A DNA stretch of 64,000 nt from Comamonas phosphati (GTDB taxonomy: Bacteria > Pseudomonadota > Gammaproteobacteria > Burkholderiales > Burkholderiaceae_C), in assembly GCF_014637085.1 (NCBI RefSeq), contig NZ_BMEU01000018.1, forward strand, positions 28,785 through 92,784. Direction: 5' to 3'. How positions within the stretch are numbered: position 1 is the stretch's first letter; each line of letters starts with the position of its first letter. Positions 25,513 through 34,124 of this stretch are shown piece by piece. The notes beneath the pieces are model-generated. The model was given only the letters and a program-made list of their open reading frames with translations. It was not told where the DNA came from and made no database searches. The translations under genes were made by a program, and so were the position numbers.

Positions 25513-26451
25513 TCAGGGTACCGCGGGCGGCGCGAATTCCTGAGCGGCCTGCTTGAGCCAGCGCTGAAAGGCCTGCAGCGGCGGATAGGCGGAACGGCTG
25601 CTCGGCCAGGCCAGGTAGTAGCGCTCGGCGCTTTCCACTTCGGGCAGTTGGGGCAGGGCCTGGACCAGATCGCCCGTCTGCAGCTCGCGCGCGATCAGGA
25701 ACTTGGGCAGCAGCGCCACGCCCACGCCGGCAATGGCGGCCTGCGCGGCCATGGCGAACTGGTCGAACAACATGCCCTGCATGTCGCTGGCCTGGCAGCC
25801 CTGGCTGCCGAACCAGCGCCGCCAGGCATCGGGGCGCGAGGCCAGGTGCAGCAGCGGCGCACGCAGCAGGTCCTGCGGCTGGGCAAAGCAGTGCCGGGCC
25901 GCGACGTCCGGGCTGCAGGCCGGGACCACGGTCTCGCTCATCAGAAACTCCAGCTCCGCGCCCGGCCAGTTCGGCAGGCCGAAATGGATGGCCGCATCCA
26001 CGGCCTCGAGCTGGAAATCGAACTGCGACAGCCGGGTGGTCAGGTTGATGGTGATGCCCGGGTGCGCGCTGAAGAACTGCGGCAGCCGCGGTGCCAGCCA
26101 GCGCGTGCCGAAGGTCGGCAGTATGGCCAGGTTCAGGCTGCCGCCCTGCGGATTGGTGCGAAAGCCCAGCGTGGCGTTGGAGATGCGCACCAGGGCCGCG
26201 CGTATTTCCTGCGCATAGGCCTGGCCTGCGGCGCTGAGGCGCACGGTCTGGCGCTCGCGCACGAACAGCTCGGTGCCCAGGCGCTCCTCCAGCGCGCGAA
26301 TCTGGCGGCTGACGGCGCTTTGCGTGAGGTGCAGCTCGGCCGCGGCCGCGGTAAAGCTCTGGTGCCGCGCCGAAGCCTCGAAGGCGCACAGCAGGGACAT
26401 GGGGGGCAGAAAGCGACGAGGCAGTTGCATGGGTGAACGGGTGGGGGGCAT
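25513..26451 (-). CDS. LysR-family regulator, GcvA-like branch
   Basis: 312 residues. The helix-turn-helix lies at about 15-72 (LLCAFEASARHQSFTAAAAELHLTQSAVSRQIRALEERLGTELF), followed by the effector domain with GFRTNPQGGSLNLAILPTFGTRWLAPRLPQF typical of the GcvA-like group. It is divergent from the 2-oxoadipate dioxygenase/aminotransferase operon and is a natural candidate to control it. An alternative ATG at 26430 would remove seven residues. Confidence 0.85.
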   Translation of the reverse strand: MPPTRSPMQLPRRFLPPMSLLCAFEASARHQSFTAAAAELHLTQSAVSRQIRALEERLGTELFVRERQTVRLSAAGQAYAQEIRAALVRISNATLGFRTNPQGGSLNLAILPTFGTRWLAPRLPQFFSAHPGITINLTTRLSQFDFQLEAVDAAIHFGLPNWPGAELEFLMSETVVPACSPDVAARHCFAQPQDLLRAPLLHLASRPDAWRRWFGSQGCQASDMQGMLFDQFAMAAQAAIAGVGVALLPKFLIARELQTGDLVQALPQLPEVESAERYYLAWPSSRSAYPPLQAFQRWLKQAAQEFAPPAVP

Positions 26452-26597
26452 GGACGCTGGCTCATTCCATTTGGGTATGACCTGCAGGCCGGATTATCGT
26501 TTGACCGAAGTCAGGACAGCGCAGAACATGCCGCGTATCTTTGCGGCCATAGCCTGTGGCGCGGCCGTTCCAGTCAACCCAGCCCTTCTGCCCCGTC

Positions 26598-27995
26598 ATG
26601 AGTGCCACGCATCCCACCCACTCCCGCTTTATTTCCACCAACGACATCCGCACGCGCTTTTCGCGCGCCATGTCCGAGATGTACCGCCAGGAAGTGCCGC
26701 AGTACGGCACGCTGATCGATCTGGTGGCCGATGTCAACGCTGTGGCGCTGCAGGCCGATCCGGAGCTACGCCAGCGCATGGCCAGGAGCGGCGAGCTGGA
26801 ACGCCTGGATGTGGAACGCCACGGTGCCATCCGCGTGGGCACGGCCGAGGAGCTGGCCACGCTGCGCCGCCTGTTTGCAGTGATGGGCATGGAGCCCGTG
26901 GGCTATTACGACCTGTCGGTGGCCGGCGTGCCCGTGCACTCCACGGCCTTCCGCCCCGTGCATGACGACGCCCTGCTGGCCAACCCGTTTCGCGTCTTCA
27001 CCTCGCTGCTGCGCCTGGAACTGATCGCCGATGCGGCGCTGCGTGAACAGGCCACCGAGATCCTCAGGCGCCGCCGGATCTTCACGCCGCGCGCGCTGGA
27101 ACTCATAGACCAGGCCGAGCGCGACGGCGGGCTGGACAGCCAGGATGCCGACACCTTTGTTCAGCAGGCGCTGGGAACCTTCCGCTGGCATGGCGATGCC
27201 ACCGTGGACGCGATCACCTACGACGCCCTGCAGAAGGCGCACCGCCTGGTGGCCGACGTGGTGTGCTTCAAGGGCCCGCATATCAACCACCTGACGCCGC
27301 GCACGCTGGACATAGACACGGCCCAGGACGGCATGCCGGCGCGCGGCATGGATGCCAAGGACGTGGTCGAGGGCCCTCCCCGGCGCGCCTGCCCCATTCT
27401 GCTGCGCCAGACCAGCTTCAAGGCTCTCAAGGAAGACGTACGCTTTACCGATGCGGACAGCGCTGGTGCCCATACCGCACGCTTTGGCGAGATCGAGCAG
27501 CGCGGCGTGGCGCTGACGCGCAAGGGCCGCGCCCTGTACGACGAACTGCTGGCCCAGGTGCGCAGCATGGATAACGCCGGCAGCGCCGCACCCGACTATG
27601 CGCAGCGCCTGCAGCAGGTCTTCACGCAATTTCCCGACACCCACGAGGCCCTGCGCCAGCAAGGCCTGGCCTTCTACCGCTACCGCCTCACGCAGCAGGG
27701 CCTGGCCGGCGCTGCCCGGACCGCGGGCCATGAAGACATGGAAGCGCTGATCGCCCAGGGCCTGGTACAGGCCGAACCCATTACCTACGAAGACTTCCTG
27801 CCCGTGAGCGCGGCCGGCATCTTCCAGTCCAACCTGGGTGGTGACGAGCAGAAGCAATACCAGGCCCATGCCGCACAGCAGGTCTTCGAGGGCGCATTGG
27901 GCGCGCGCGTGCACGACGAGATCGCCTTGTACGAGAGTACCCAGCAGCAGACCCAGGCCCGGGTGCGCGAAGCGCTGGCCGGAGCCCCGGCATGA
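26598..27995 (+). CDS. hglS: 2-oxoadipate dioxygenase/decarboxylase (HglS/YdcJ, DUF1338)
   Basis: 465 residues. It resembles the DUF1338 family, non-heme iron enzymes that turn 2-oxoadipate into D-2-hydroxyglutarate in bacterial lysine breakdown. Candidate metal-ligand segments are VPVHSTAFRP (His 114), FKGPHINHLTPRTLDID and FGEIEQRGVALT. The start at 26598 gives a normal N terminus (MSATHPTHSRF); an upstream in-frame ATG at 26556 has no better ribosome site. Its stop overlaps the aminotransferase start by 4 bases, tying the two steps together. Confidence 0.85.
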   Translation: MSATHPTHSRFISTNDIRTRFSRAMSEMYRQEVPQYGTLIDLVADVNAVALQADPELRQRMARSGELERLDVERHGAIRVGTAEELATLRRLFAVMGMEPVGYYDLSVAGVPVHSTAFRPVHDDALLANPFRVFTSLLRLELIADAALREQATEILRRRRIFTPRALELIDQAERDGGLDSQDADTFVQQALGTFRWHGDATVDAITYDALQKAHRLVADVVCFKGPHINHLTPRTLDIDTAQDGMPARGMDAKDVVEGPPRRACPILLRQTSFKALKEDVRFTDADSAGAHTARFGEIEQRGVALTRKGRALYDELLAQVRSMDNAGSAAPDYAQRLQQVFTQFPDTHEALRQQGLAFYRYRLTQQGLAGAARTAGHEDMEALIAQGLVQAEPITYEDFLPVSAAGIFQSNLGGDEQKQYQAHAAQQVFEGALGARVHDEIALYESTQQQTQARVREALAGAPA

Positions 27996-29233
27996 ACCAG
28001 GCCGCATCGCTGGCACCCTTCGCCGCGCCGTTTGCCGAACCCGCAGGCTCGCCCATACGCGAGCTGTTTCCCTACCTGTCGCGCCCCGGCATGATATCGC
28101 TGGCCGGCGGCTATCCCTCGCCCAGCCTGTTCGATGGCGAAGGCCTGGCCCAGGCCGCCCAGCAGGCCCTGGCCCAGGGTGCCAGTGCGCTGCAGTACGG
28201 CGCCACCGAAGGCCTGGCCGAGCTGCGCGAAGCCCTGGCACAGCAAGCGCGCGAGCGCGGCATGCAGGCCGCTTCTGGCGACATCCTCGTGACCACGGGT
28301 TCGCAGCAGGCCTTCGATCTGCTGGTGCGCGTGCTCGTCGAGCCCGGCGACACGGTGCTGGTGGAGGTGCCCGCCTACCCGGCCACGCTGCAGGCCCTGC
28401 GCCTGGCACAGGCGCATATCGTGCCCGTGCCCATGGACGAGCACGGCCTGCAGACCGGGGCGCTGGCCGATTTGCTGGCCGAACTGCCCGCGGACCAGCG
28501 CCCCAAGCTGCTGTACACCGTGCCCAATTTCTCCAACCCGCGCGGCACGCTGCTGGCGGCCGAGCGGCGCCAGGCCCTGGTGCGCCTGGCCCTGCAGTAC
28601 GGCTTTCGCGTGGTGGAGGACGATCCCTATGGCGAGCTGCGCTTTGACGACGCCTCGGGTGTCCCCCAGGCCATGCCGCCCACCGTGCGCGCCGTGGGCG
28701 AGCAGCTGGCCCCGGCGGGCAGCAATCCTGTCGTCTATCTCTCCAGCCTGTCCAAGACAGTGGCGCCCGCGCTGCGCGTGGGCTGGATGCTGGCCGACGC
28801 CGCCCTGCTGCGCCGCTGCACCGTGGCCAAGCAGACGGCCGACCTATGCACCTCGCCGCTGACACAAATGGTGGCAGCCTGCTACCTGAACAGCGGTCGC
28901 TACCCCGCCACCGTGCAGCGCGCACGCCAGGAATACCAGCGCCGCATGCTGGCCCTGGTGCAGGGCCTGAGCACGGGAGCCGACAGCGGCATACGCTGCG
29001 CGCGCCCAGCGGGCGGCATGTTCGTCTGGGCCGAGCTGGACCGGCGCATAGACCCGCAAAAGCTGTTCGATGCCGCCGTGGTGCAAGGCGTGATCTATGT
29101 GCCCGGCAAGGCCTTCTACCCGGCCGACCCCGACCTGCACACGCTGCGCATGTCGTTCGCCGCGCCCGAGGTGCCGCAGATCGAGCAGGCCGTGCAGCGC
29201 CTGCGCACGGCCGCGCAGCAAGCCGCAGGCTAG
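27992..29233 (+). CDS. PLP-dependent class I/II aminotransferase, probably 2-aminoadipate transaminase
   Basis: 413 residues. Fold-type I landmarks: MISLAGGYPSPSLFDGEGL, LQYGATEGLAELREAL, TTGSQQAFDLL, YTVPNFSNPRGT, VEDDPYGELRFD and the PLP lysine in YLSSLSKTVAPALRVGW. It belongs to the LysN/MocR-type aminotransferase group, which includes 2-aminoadipate transaminases. Coupling to hglS makes conversion of 2-aminoadipate to 2-oxoadipate the most likely job. Confidence 0.85.
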   Translation: MNQAASLAPFAAPFAEPAGSPIRELFPYLSRPGMISLAGGYPSPSLFDGEGLAQAAQQALAQGASALQYGATEGLAELREALAQQARERGMQAASGDILVTTGSQQAFDLLVRVLVEPGDTVLVEVPAYPATLQALRLAQAHIVPVPMDEHGLQTGALADLLAELPADQRPKLLYTVPNFSNPRGTLLAAERRQALVRLALQYGFRVVEDDPYGELRFDDASGVPQAMPPTVRAVGEQLAPAGSNPVVYLSSLSKTVAPALRVGWMLADAALLRRCTVAKQTADLCTSPLTQMVAACYLNSGRYPATVQRARQEYQRRMLALVQGLSTGADSGIRCARPAGGMFVWAELDRRIDPQKLFDAAVVQGVIYVPGKAFYPADPDLHTLRMSFAAPEVPQIEQAVQRLRTAAQQAAG

Positions 29234-29235
29234 GC

Positions 29236-29280
29236 TTGCCGATCCGGGGCATCGGCAATGGCGGCAGGGGCTCTGCCGCC
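29236..29280 (+). other. Two tandem perfect hairpins after the aminotransferase gene
   Basis: TTGCCGAT/ATCGGCAA (29236-29258) and GGCGGCAG/CTGCCGCC (29260-29280) each have 8-bp perfect arms. No T run follows, so they are not standard terminators; they may protect the 3' end. The rest of the 400-base gap to 29633 has no convincing gene. Confidence 0.5.
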
Positions 29281-29633
29281 GCCTGTGGCACCGGCAGGTA
29301 CCGCGCGGCATAATCCGGGCCTTGCTATCGTCTGCATCATGGCCTGCACGCACCTGTCCACCGCCGCCCACCTGCGCCGCCTTGCACTGGCTGCGCAGCC
29401 GTGCGCGCGTGCCTGCGTGCTGCGTGCGCTGCACACCCGCCGCCATGGCATTCCCACCGCATTCGTGAGCCTCAGCGGTGTCACGGCCATGCTTTCCGCC
29501 GCCGTGCGGACGGCATAAGGCACAGCCCTCACCATCCGTACGGCCCCAAGCACTGCTCACCACAGGCGCATGGGATAGGCCCGCAGCCCTTGCCACGCGC
29601 CCGATTTCCTCAACGGATTCCGGAGGCTTGGCC

Positions 29634-30509
29634 ATGGACATGGAACTCACCCAGAATTTTTTGCGCGGCAAAAACCCTTGCGCCATGGGTTACCGCTGGT
29701 TTGTGCGCAACAACCTCGCGGGCGGCGACTACCAGGCGGCCATGGACACCCAGGTGCGCGCGGGCCGCGTGGAGGACGCGCGCTGGCTGCTGCAGAACTT
29801 CGGCGCCACCAACACGGTGCTGGAGGTCGAGCATCTGGAGGCCGACAACCTGGTGTTTGCGGGCACGCTGATCGTGCATGGCGATGTGCGCGTGCCCGGC
29901 CAGCTGCTGGTGGGCCGCAGCCTGCAAGTGGGTGCCGGCATCCGCGCGGGCAAGCTGGAGGTGGGCGAGGACATCCAGAGCGGCGGCGCCATCTTCAGCG
30001 AGGAACTACTGCAGGCCGGCGGCAGCATCAAGGCCGCCTGGAGCGTGGAGACCCAGGGCGACATACGCGCCGAGGAGCTGCGCACGGGCTGGGAGCTGCG
30101 CTGCGGCGGCCATGTGGACATCCAGGGCAACGCGCATATCGGCCAGGACGTCGATGTCCAGGGCAATATGCGCTGCGGCAAGAGCTTGCGCGCGGGCCGC
30201 AGCATCGCCGTCCAGGGGCTGCTGGACGTGGGCCACGGCATTGCCTGCAACGACCGCATAGACTGCGGCAACCATATCCAGGCGGGCTGGGGCATCAAGG
30301 CCCAGGGCGACATACGCGCGGCCTGCAGCATCCGCGCGGGTGAGACCCTGCAGGCCGACGGGGAGATTGCTGCCGGCCCCGGCTACGGCGTGTTCGCCGG
30401 CATGAATGTGCAGATGGATGCCTGGCCCGATTGCGCCTGGGTGCGCGCGCTGCGCAAACCTTCGGGCCTGGTGAGCGGCTTCTGGGAAGAGCGGCCTGCG
30501 TTCGCCTGA
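29634..30509 (+). CDS. Hexapeptide-repeat beta-helix protein, bactofilin-like
   Basis: 291 residues, no signal peptide. Residues 1-60 form a helical cap (FLRGKNPCAMGYRWFVRNNL..GDYQAAMDTQVRAGRVEDARWLLQNFG). From about 68 to 260 the sequence repeats every six residues with a small/Gly residue and an aliphatic residue in fixed places (CGKSLR, AGRSIA, VQGLLD, VGHGIA, CNDRID, CGNHIQ, AGWGIK), about 30 units, predicting a long beta-helix. It resembles polymer-forming cytoskeletal proteins, but a six-residue period with many Cys residues is unusual. CGGAGG is 7 bases before the ATG. Function unknown. Confidence 0.65.
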   Translation: MDMELTQNFLRGKNPCAMGYRWFVRNNLAGGDYQAAMDTQVRAGRVEDARWLLQNFGATNTVLEVEHLEADNLVFAGTLIVHGDVRVPGQLLVGRSLQVGAGIRAGKLEVGEDIQSGGAIFSEELLQAGGSIKAAWSVETQGDIRAEELRTGWELRCGGHVDIQGNAHIGQDVDVQGNMRCGKSLRAGRSIAVQGLLDVGHGIACNDRIDCGNHIQAGWGIKAQGDIRAACSIRAGETLQADGEIAAGPGYGVFAGMNVQMDAWPDCAWVRALRKPSGLVSGFWEERPAFA

Positions 30510-30602
30510 ACGCCGGCCGGGTTACCGGGCAAGCAGGCAAAATGGCTTTTTTGAGCTGCGGCCGGTGCCTTGTGCCGGCCTGTTGAGAAGAGAGACATCC
30601 CC

Positions 30603-31310
30603 GTGTTTACCGGCATCATTCAGGCCGTGGCAACAATTGCCGCGCTGCGCGACCAGGACGGCCTGCGCACCTTCACCATGGAGTTTCCCGAAGGCTTCTG
30701 CCAGGACCTGTCCATCGGCGCCAGCGTCTCGCACGACGGCGTCTGCCTGACGGTGACCGAAAACCTCTCGCCCACCAGCGCCAGCTTCGACGTGATGCGG
30801 CAAAGCCTGAACATCACCACGCTGGGCAGCTACCAGGTCGGCGCCACGCTCAATGTGGAGCGCGCCGCCAGGGATGGCGCCGAGATCGGCGGCCACCCGC
30901 TGTCGGGCCATGTGGACTTCACGGCGCCACTGCTGGAGGTGCTGCAGACCGAGACCAACCACAAGATCCGCTTCGGCATTCCCGAGGCCTTCCGCCCCTA
31001 TGTGTTTGCCAAGGGCTATATCGCCGTCAACGGCGCCAGCCTGACCGTGGCCGAAGTCAACCGCAAAGAAGGCTGGTTCGAGGTCTGGCTGATTCCCGAG
31101 ACCCTGCGCATGACGGTGTTCGGCCACAAGAAGGCCGGCGATCTGGTCAACATCGAGATCGAACGCAGCACCCAGGTGGTGGTCGACACCGTGCGCGAAA
31201 CCGTGGAGGCTAGCCTGGGCCGGCTCAAGCCCGTGCTGGAGGCGTTGTTGCAGGAAAAGGGGCTGAGCCTGGACGACTTTGTCGACGTGCCCCGGCTGGA
31301 CAAGCAGTAG
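30603..31310 (+). CDS. ribE: Riboflavin synthase
   Basis: 235 residues, starting at GTG 30603 so that the protein begins with the family's MFTGIIQ. Two similar half-barrels are visible: GASVSHDGVCLTVTE...FDVMRQSL and GYIAVNGASLTVAEVN...LIPETLRMTVFG, each a lumazine-binding domain; VVDTV closes the core. It dismutates two 6,7-dimethyl-8-ribityllumazine to riboflavin. It carries about 25 extra C-terminal residues (KPVLEALLQEKGLSLDDF). No other rib gene and no FMN riboswitch pattern is near, so it is a stand-alone copy. Confidence 0.88.
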   Translation: MFTGIIQAVATIAALRDQDGLRTFTMEFPEGFCQDLSIGASVSHDGVCLTVTENLSPTSASFDVMRQSLNITTLGSYQVGATLNVERAARDGAEIGGHPLSGHVDFTAPLLEVLQTETNHKIRFGIPEAFRPYVFAKGYIAVNGASLTVAEVNRKEGWFEVWLIPETLRMTVFGHKKAGDLVNIEIERSTQVVVDTVRETVEASLGRLKPVLEALLQEKGLSLDDFVDVPRLDKQ

Positions 31311-31332
31311 GCCCCGGCGATCCGCTCACTAT

Positions 31333-31418
31333 ACAAGAGCTGCCAGCGCACGAATCTTATGGATTTCAGATGGAAACCCCTCTGAAACTCATGCAGATCC
31401 TGCACAGGCAGCTCTTGT
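31333..31418. terminator. Long inverted repeat between ribE and copA ends
   Basis: ACAAGAGCTGCC (31333-31344) and GGCAGCTCTTGT (31407-31418) are 12-bp perfect arms; inside them TTTCAGA/TCTGAAA form a second stem. TTTTATTT follows on the plus strand. It lies between convergent genes and probably stops transcripts; the long loop is atypical. Confidence 0.55.
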
Positions 31419-31449
31419 TTTATTTGCCACGGCATTCGCAGGCCGGTGC

Positions 31450-33930
31450 TCAAGGGTTGAATTTTTTCAGCCTTAGCGCATTCGACAGCACGAACACGCT
31501 GGACAAAGCCATGGCGCCGGCCGCGAACACCGGCGACAGCAGCGTGCCGTTGACGGGATACAGCACGCCCGCCGCCACGGGGATCAGCGCCACGTTGTAG
31601 GCAAAGGCCCAGAACAGGTTCTGCTGGATGTTCTTCATCGTGGCCTTGGACAGGGCGATGGCGCCGGGCACGCCGCCCAGGTCGCCCGACATCAGCACCA
31701 CGTCGGCCGCCTCGATGGCGATGTCCGTGCCCGTGCCTATGGCCATGCCCACATCGGCCTCGGCCAGTGCGGGCGCGTCGTTGATGCCGTCGCCCACATA
31801 GGCCAGCGTGCCGTGCTCCGCCTTCAGGCGCCGGACGGTTTCGACCTTGCCGCCGGGCAGCACCTCGGCCACCACTTCGTCTATGCCCAGCTGGCGCGCA
31901 ATCGCCTCGGCCGTGCGGCGGTTGTCGCCGGTGATCATGGCCACCTTCAGACCCAGGCCGTGCAGCGCGTCAATGGCGGCGCGCGTCGTGGGCTTGATGG
32001 GGTCGGCCACGGCGATCATGGCCGCCAGGCGCCCGTCGATGGCCGCATACAAGGGCGTCTTGCCCTCGTCGCCCAGGCGCGCGGCGTCAAGCGCAAAGCC
32101 GTCCACGCTCAGGCCCAGCTCGCGCATGAAGCGGTCGGCGCCTATCTCCACCCTGGAGTCGTCCACCATGGCGCGCACGCCAAAGCCGGTCACCGACTCA
32201 AAGGATTGCACGGCCGGCATGGCCAGCCCCTGGTCCCTGGCCGCAGCGACGATGGCGCGCGCAATCGGGTGCTCGGAGCGGTCTTCCACGGCCGCCACCT
32301 GGGCCAGCACGGCGCCGCGCTCAAGCCCTTCGGCCAGCAGCAGGTCGGTCAGCTCGGGCCGGCCCTTGGTGAGCGTGCCGGTCTTGTCCATGGCCACCAC
32401 CTTGGCGTCCTTGAGCTGCTGCAGCGCCTGCCCTTGGCGCAATAAAACGCCCATTTGCGCGGCGCGGCCCGTGCCGACCATGATGGAGGTCGGCGTGGCC
32501 AGGCCCATGGCGCAGGGGCAGGCGATGATGAGCACGGCCACGGCATTGACCAGCGCAAAGCTCAGCGCGGGCGACGGGCCCCAGATCAGCCAGACCGCAA
32601 AGGTCAGCAGGGCCGCGGCCATGACGGCCGGCACGAACCACATGGTGATCTTGTCCACCAGCGCCTGAATGGGCAGCTTGGAGCCCTGGGCCTGCTCGAC
32701 CATGCGGATGATCTGCGCCAGCAGGGTGTCGGCACCGACCTTGGTGGCCTTGAAGGCCAGCGCGCCGTTCTGGTTGACGGTGCCGCCCACGACCTCGGCG
32801 CCCACGGTTTTTTCCACGGGCACGGGCTCGCCGCTGATCATGGATTCGTCGACAAAGCTGCTGCCCTCCAGCACCTCGCCGTCCACGGCGATGCGCTCGC
32901 CGGGGCGCACCTCGATCACGTCGCCGGCACGCACCTGGACTATGTCCAGCTCCTGCACCGCGCCATTCCTGCGCACGCGCGCCGTCTTGGCCTGCAGCTG
33001 CACCAGGCGGCGTATGGCTTCCGAGGTATTGCCCTTGGCGCGCGCCTCCATGAAGCGGCCCAGCAGGATCAGCGCCACGATGACGGCCGCCGCCTCGTAG
33101 TACACGTTGACCGTGCCCTCGGGCAGCAGTTGCGGCGCGAAGGTGGCCACCACCGAATAGGCAAAGGCCGCCGAGGTGCCCACGGCCACCAGCGAATTCA
33201 TGTCGGGCGCGCCGCGCAGTAGGGCCGGCACGCCTTTCTCGAAAAAGCGCCGCCCGGGACCGAACAGCACGATGGCCGTGAGCACGAACTGCAGATACCA
33301 GCTGTTCTGCGTGCCCATGGTCCCGGCAATCCAGTGGTGGAAGCCCGGCACCATATGGCCGCCCATCTCGAGCACGAACACGGGCAGGGCCAGCACGGCG
33401 GCAAAGACCAGCGCCCGCCTGAGCGCCGCGCGCTCGGCCGCCTGGCGCTCTGCCGTAGCATCCTCGGCCCCGGCGCCTGGCTGCGGCCGCATCACGGGTG
33501 CGGCCTCGTAGCCGGCCTTGGCAATGGCGGCGATCAGCGCCTGCACATCGGTGCCGTCGCTGACCTGCACGCTGGCGCGCTCGGTGGCCAGGTTCACGCT
33601 GGCGGACTGCACGCCCGGCACCTTCCTGAGCGCCCGCTCCACGCGGCCCACGCAGGAGGCGCAGGTCATGCCGTCGACCTGCAGGTCGAACTGGCGCTGC
33701 GGCACGGCATAGCCGGCTTTTTCCACCGCGGCGATGGCAGCCGGCACCACGGCCTGCGCCTGCGAGGCGTCGTCCAGACTCAGGCTGGCTTTCTCGGTGG
33801 CCAGATTGACCACGGCGTTCTGCACGCCCGGGACTTTCTTGAGGGCGCGCTCCACACGGCCCACGCAGGAGGCACAGGTCATGCCCTCCACCGGCAGTTC
33901 AAGCAGGACACCTTTCGTCAATGCATTCAT
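31450..33930 (-). CDS. copA: Copper-exporting P1B-type ATPase with two metal-binding domains
   Basis: 826 residues. Two heavy-metal domains, each with GMTCASC (16-22 and 86-92), precede the membrane part. Further landmarks: phosphatase SGEPVPVEK, metal site CPC in [12 protein letters not shown], phosphorylation DKTGTLTKG, and [10 protein letters not shown]...[27 protein letters not shown]. It exports Cu(I) from the cytoplasm. The ATG at 33930 has GGAG 6-7 bases upstream; an ATG at 33945 is less likely. A MerR-type promoter lies directly upstream; no cueR is adjacent. Confidence 0.93.
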   Translation of the reverse strand: MNALTKGVLLELPVEGMTCASCVGRVERALKKVPGVQNAVVNLATEKASLSLDDASQAQAVVPAAIAAVEKAGYAVPQRQFDLQVDGMTCASCVGRVERALRKVPGVQSASVNLATERASVQVSDGTDVQALIAAIAKAGYEAAPVMRPQPGAGAEDATAERQAAERAALRRALVFAAVLALPVFVLEMGGHMVPGFHHWIAGTMGTQNSWYLQFVLTAIVLFGPGRRFFEKGVPALLRGAPDMNSLVAVGTSAAFAYSVVATFAPQLLPEGTVNVYYEAAAVIVALILLGRFMEARAKGNTSEAIRRLVQLQAKTARVRRNGAVQELDIVQVRAGDVIEVRPGERIAVDGEVLEGSSFVDESMISGEPVPVEKTVGAEVVGGTVNQNGALAFKATKVGADTLLAQIIRMVEQAQGSKLPIQALVDKITMWFVPAVMAAALLTFAVWLIWGPSPALSFALVNAVAVLIIACPCAMGLATPTSIMVGTGRAAQMGVLLRQGQALQQLKDAKVVAMDKTGTLTKGRPELTDLLLAEGLERGAVLAQVAAVEDRSEHPIARAIVAAARDQGLAMPAVQSFESVTGFGVRAMVDDSRVEIGADRFMRELGLSVDGFALDAARLGDEGKTPLYAAIDGRLAAMIAVADPIKPTTRAAIDALHGLGLKVAMITGDNRRTAEAIARQLGIDEVVAEVLPGGKVETVRRLKAEHGTLAYVGDGINDAPALAEADVGMAIGTGTDIAIEAADVVLMSGDLGGVPGAIALSKATMKNIQQNLFWAFAYNVALIPVAAGVLYPVNGTLLSPVFAAGAMALSSVFVLSNALRLKKFNP

Positions 33931-33954
33931 GGCTTTCTCCAGCACTTTGAAGCC

Positions 33955-33985
33955 AGTGTAGAGATTGACATCATGTCAATGTCAA
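33955..33985 (-). promoter_or_regulatory. MerR/CueR-type promoter of copA
   Basis: On the minus strand a consensus -35 TTGACA (33985-33980) and -10 TACACT (33960-33955) are 19 bases apart, the over-long spacing used by MerR-family activators. The spacer holds TTGACAT-G-ATGTCAA, a perfect dyad centred at the same relative base as the CueR dyad in copA promoters of enteric bacteria. Arms differ from the usual ACCTTCC sequence. Confidence 0.75.
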
Positions 33986-34124
33986 GCATGACGAGATTTT
34001 TCGGCCGGCTGCTTGCGGCACGGCACGGAAAGCGGCTCCAGCCCTTGATCCTCCTGCGCTGCCAGCTATCAGATCAAAACCGGTCGGCCTCCGGACGGGA
34101 GCCATCCCGCCCGGGTGAGGTGCG

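Noticed and set aside
26766-29291. 841-codon minus-strand frame
   Set aside because: Antisense shadow of hglS and the aminotransferase gene.
29258-29518. 86-codon frame in the gap before the beta-helix gene
   Set aside because: No ribosome site, Ala/Arg/Cys-rich random-looking product, overlaps hairpins; not supported.
30510-30602. Possible FMN riboswitch before ribE
   Set aside because: Too short and lacks conserved FMN-element blocks; only small GC hairpins are present.
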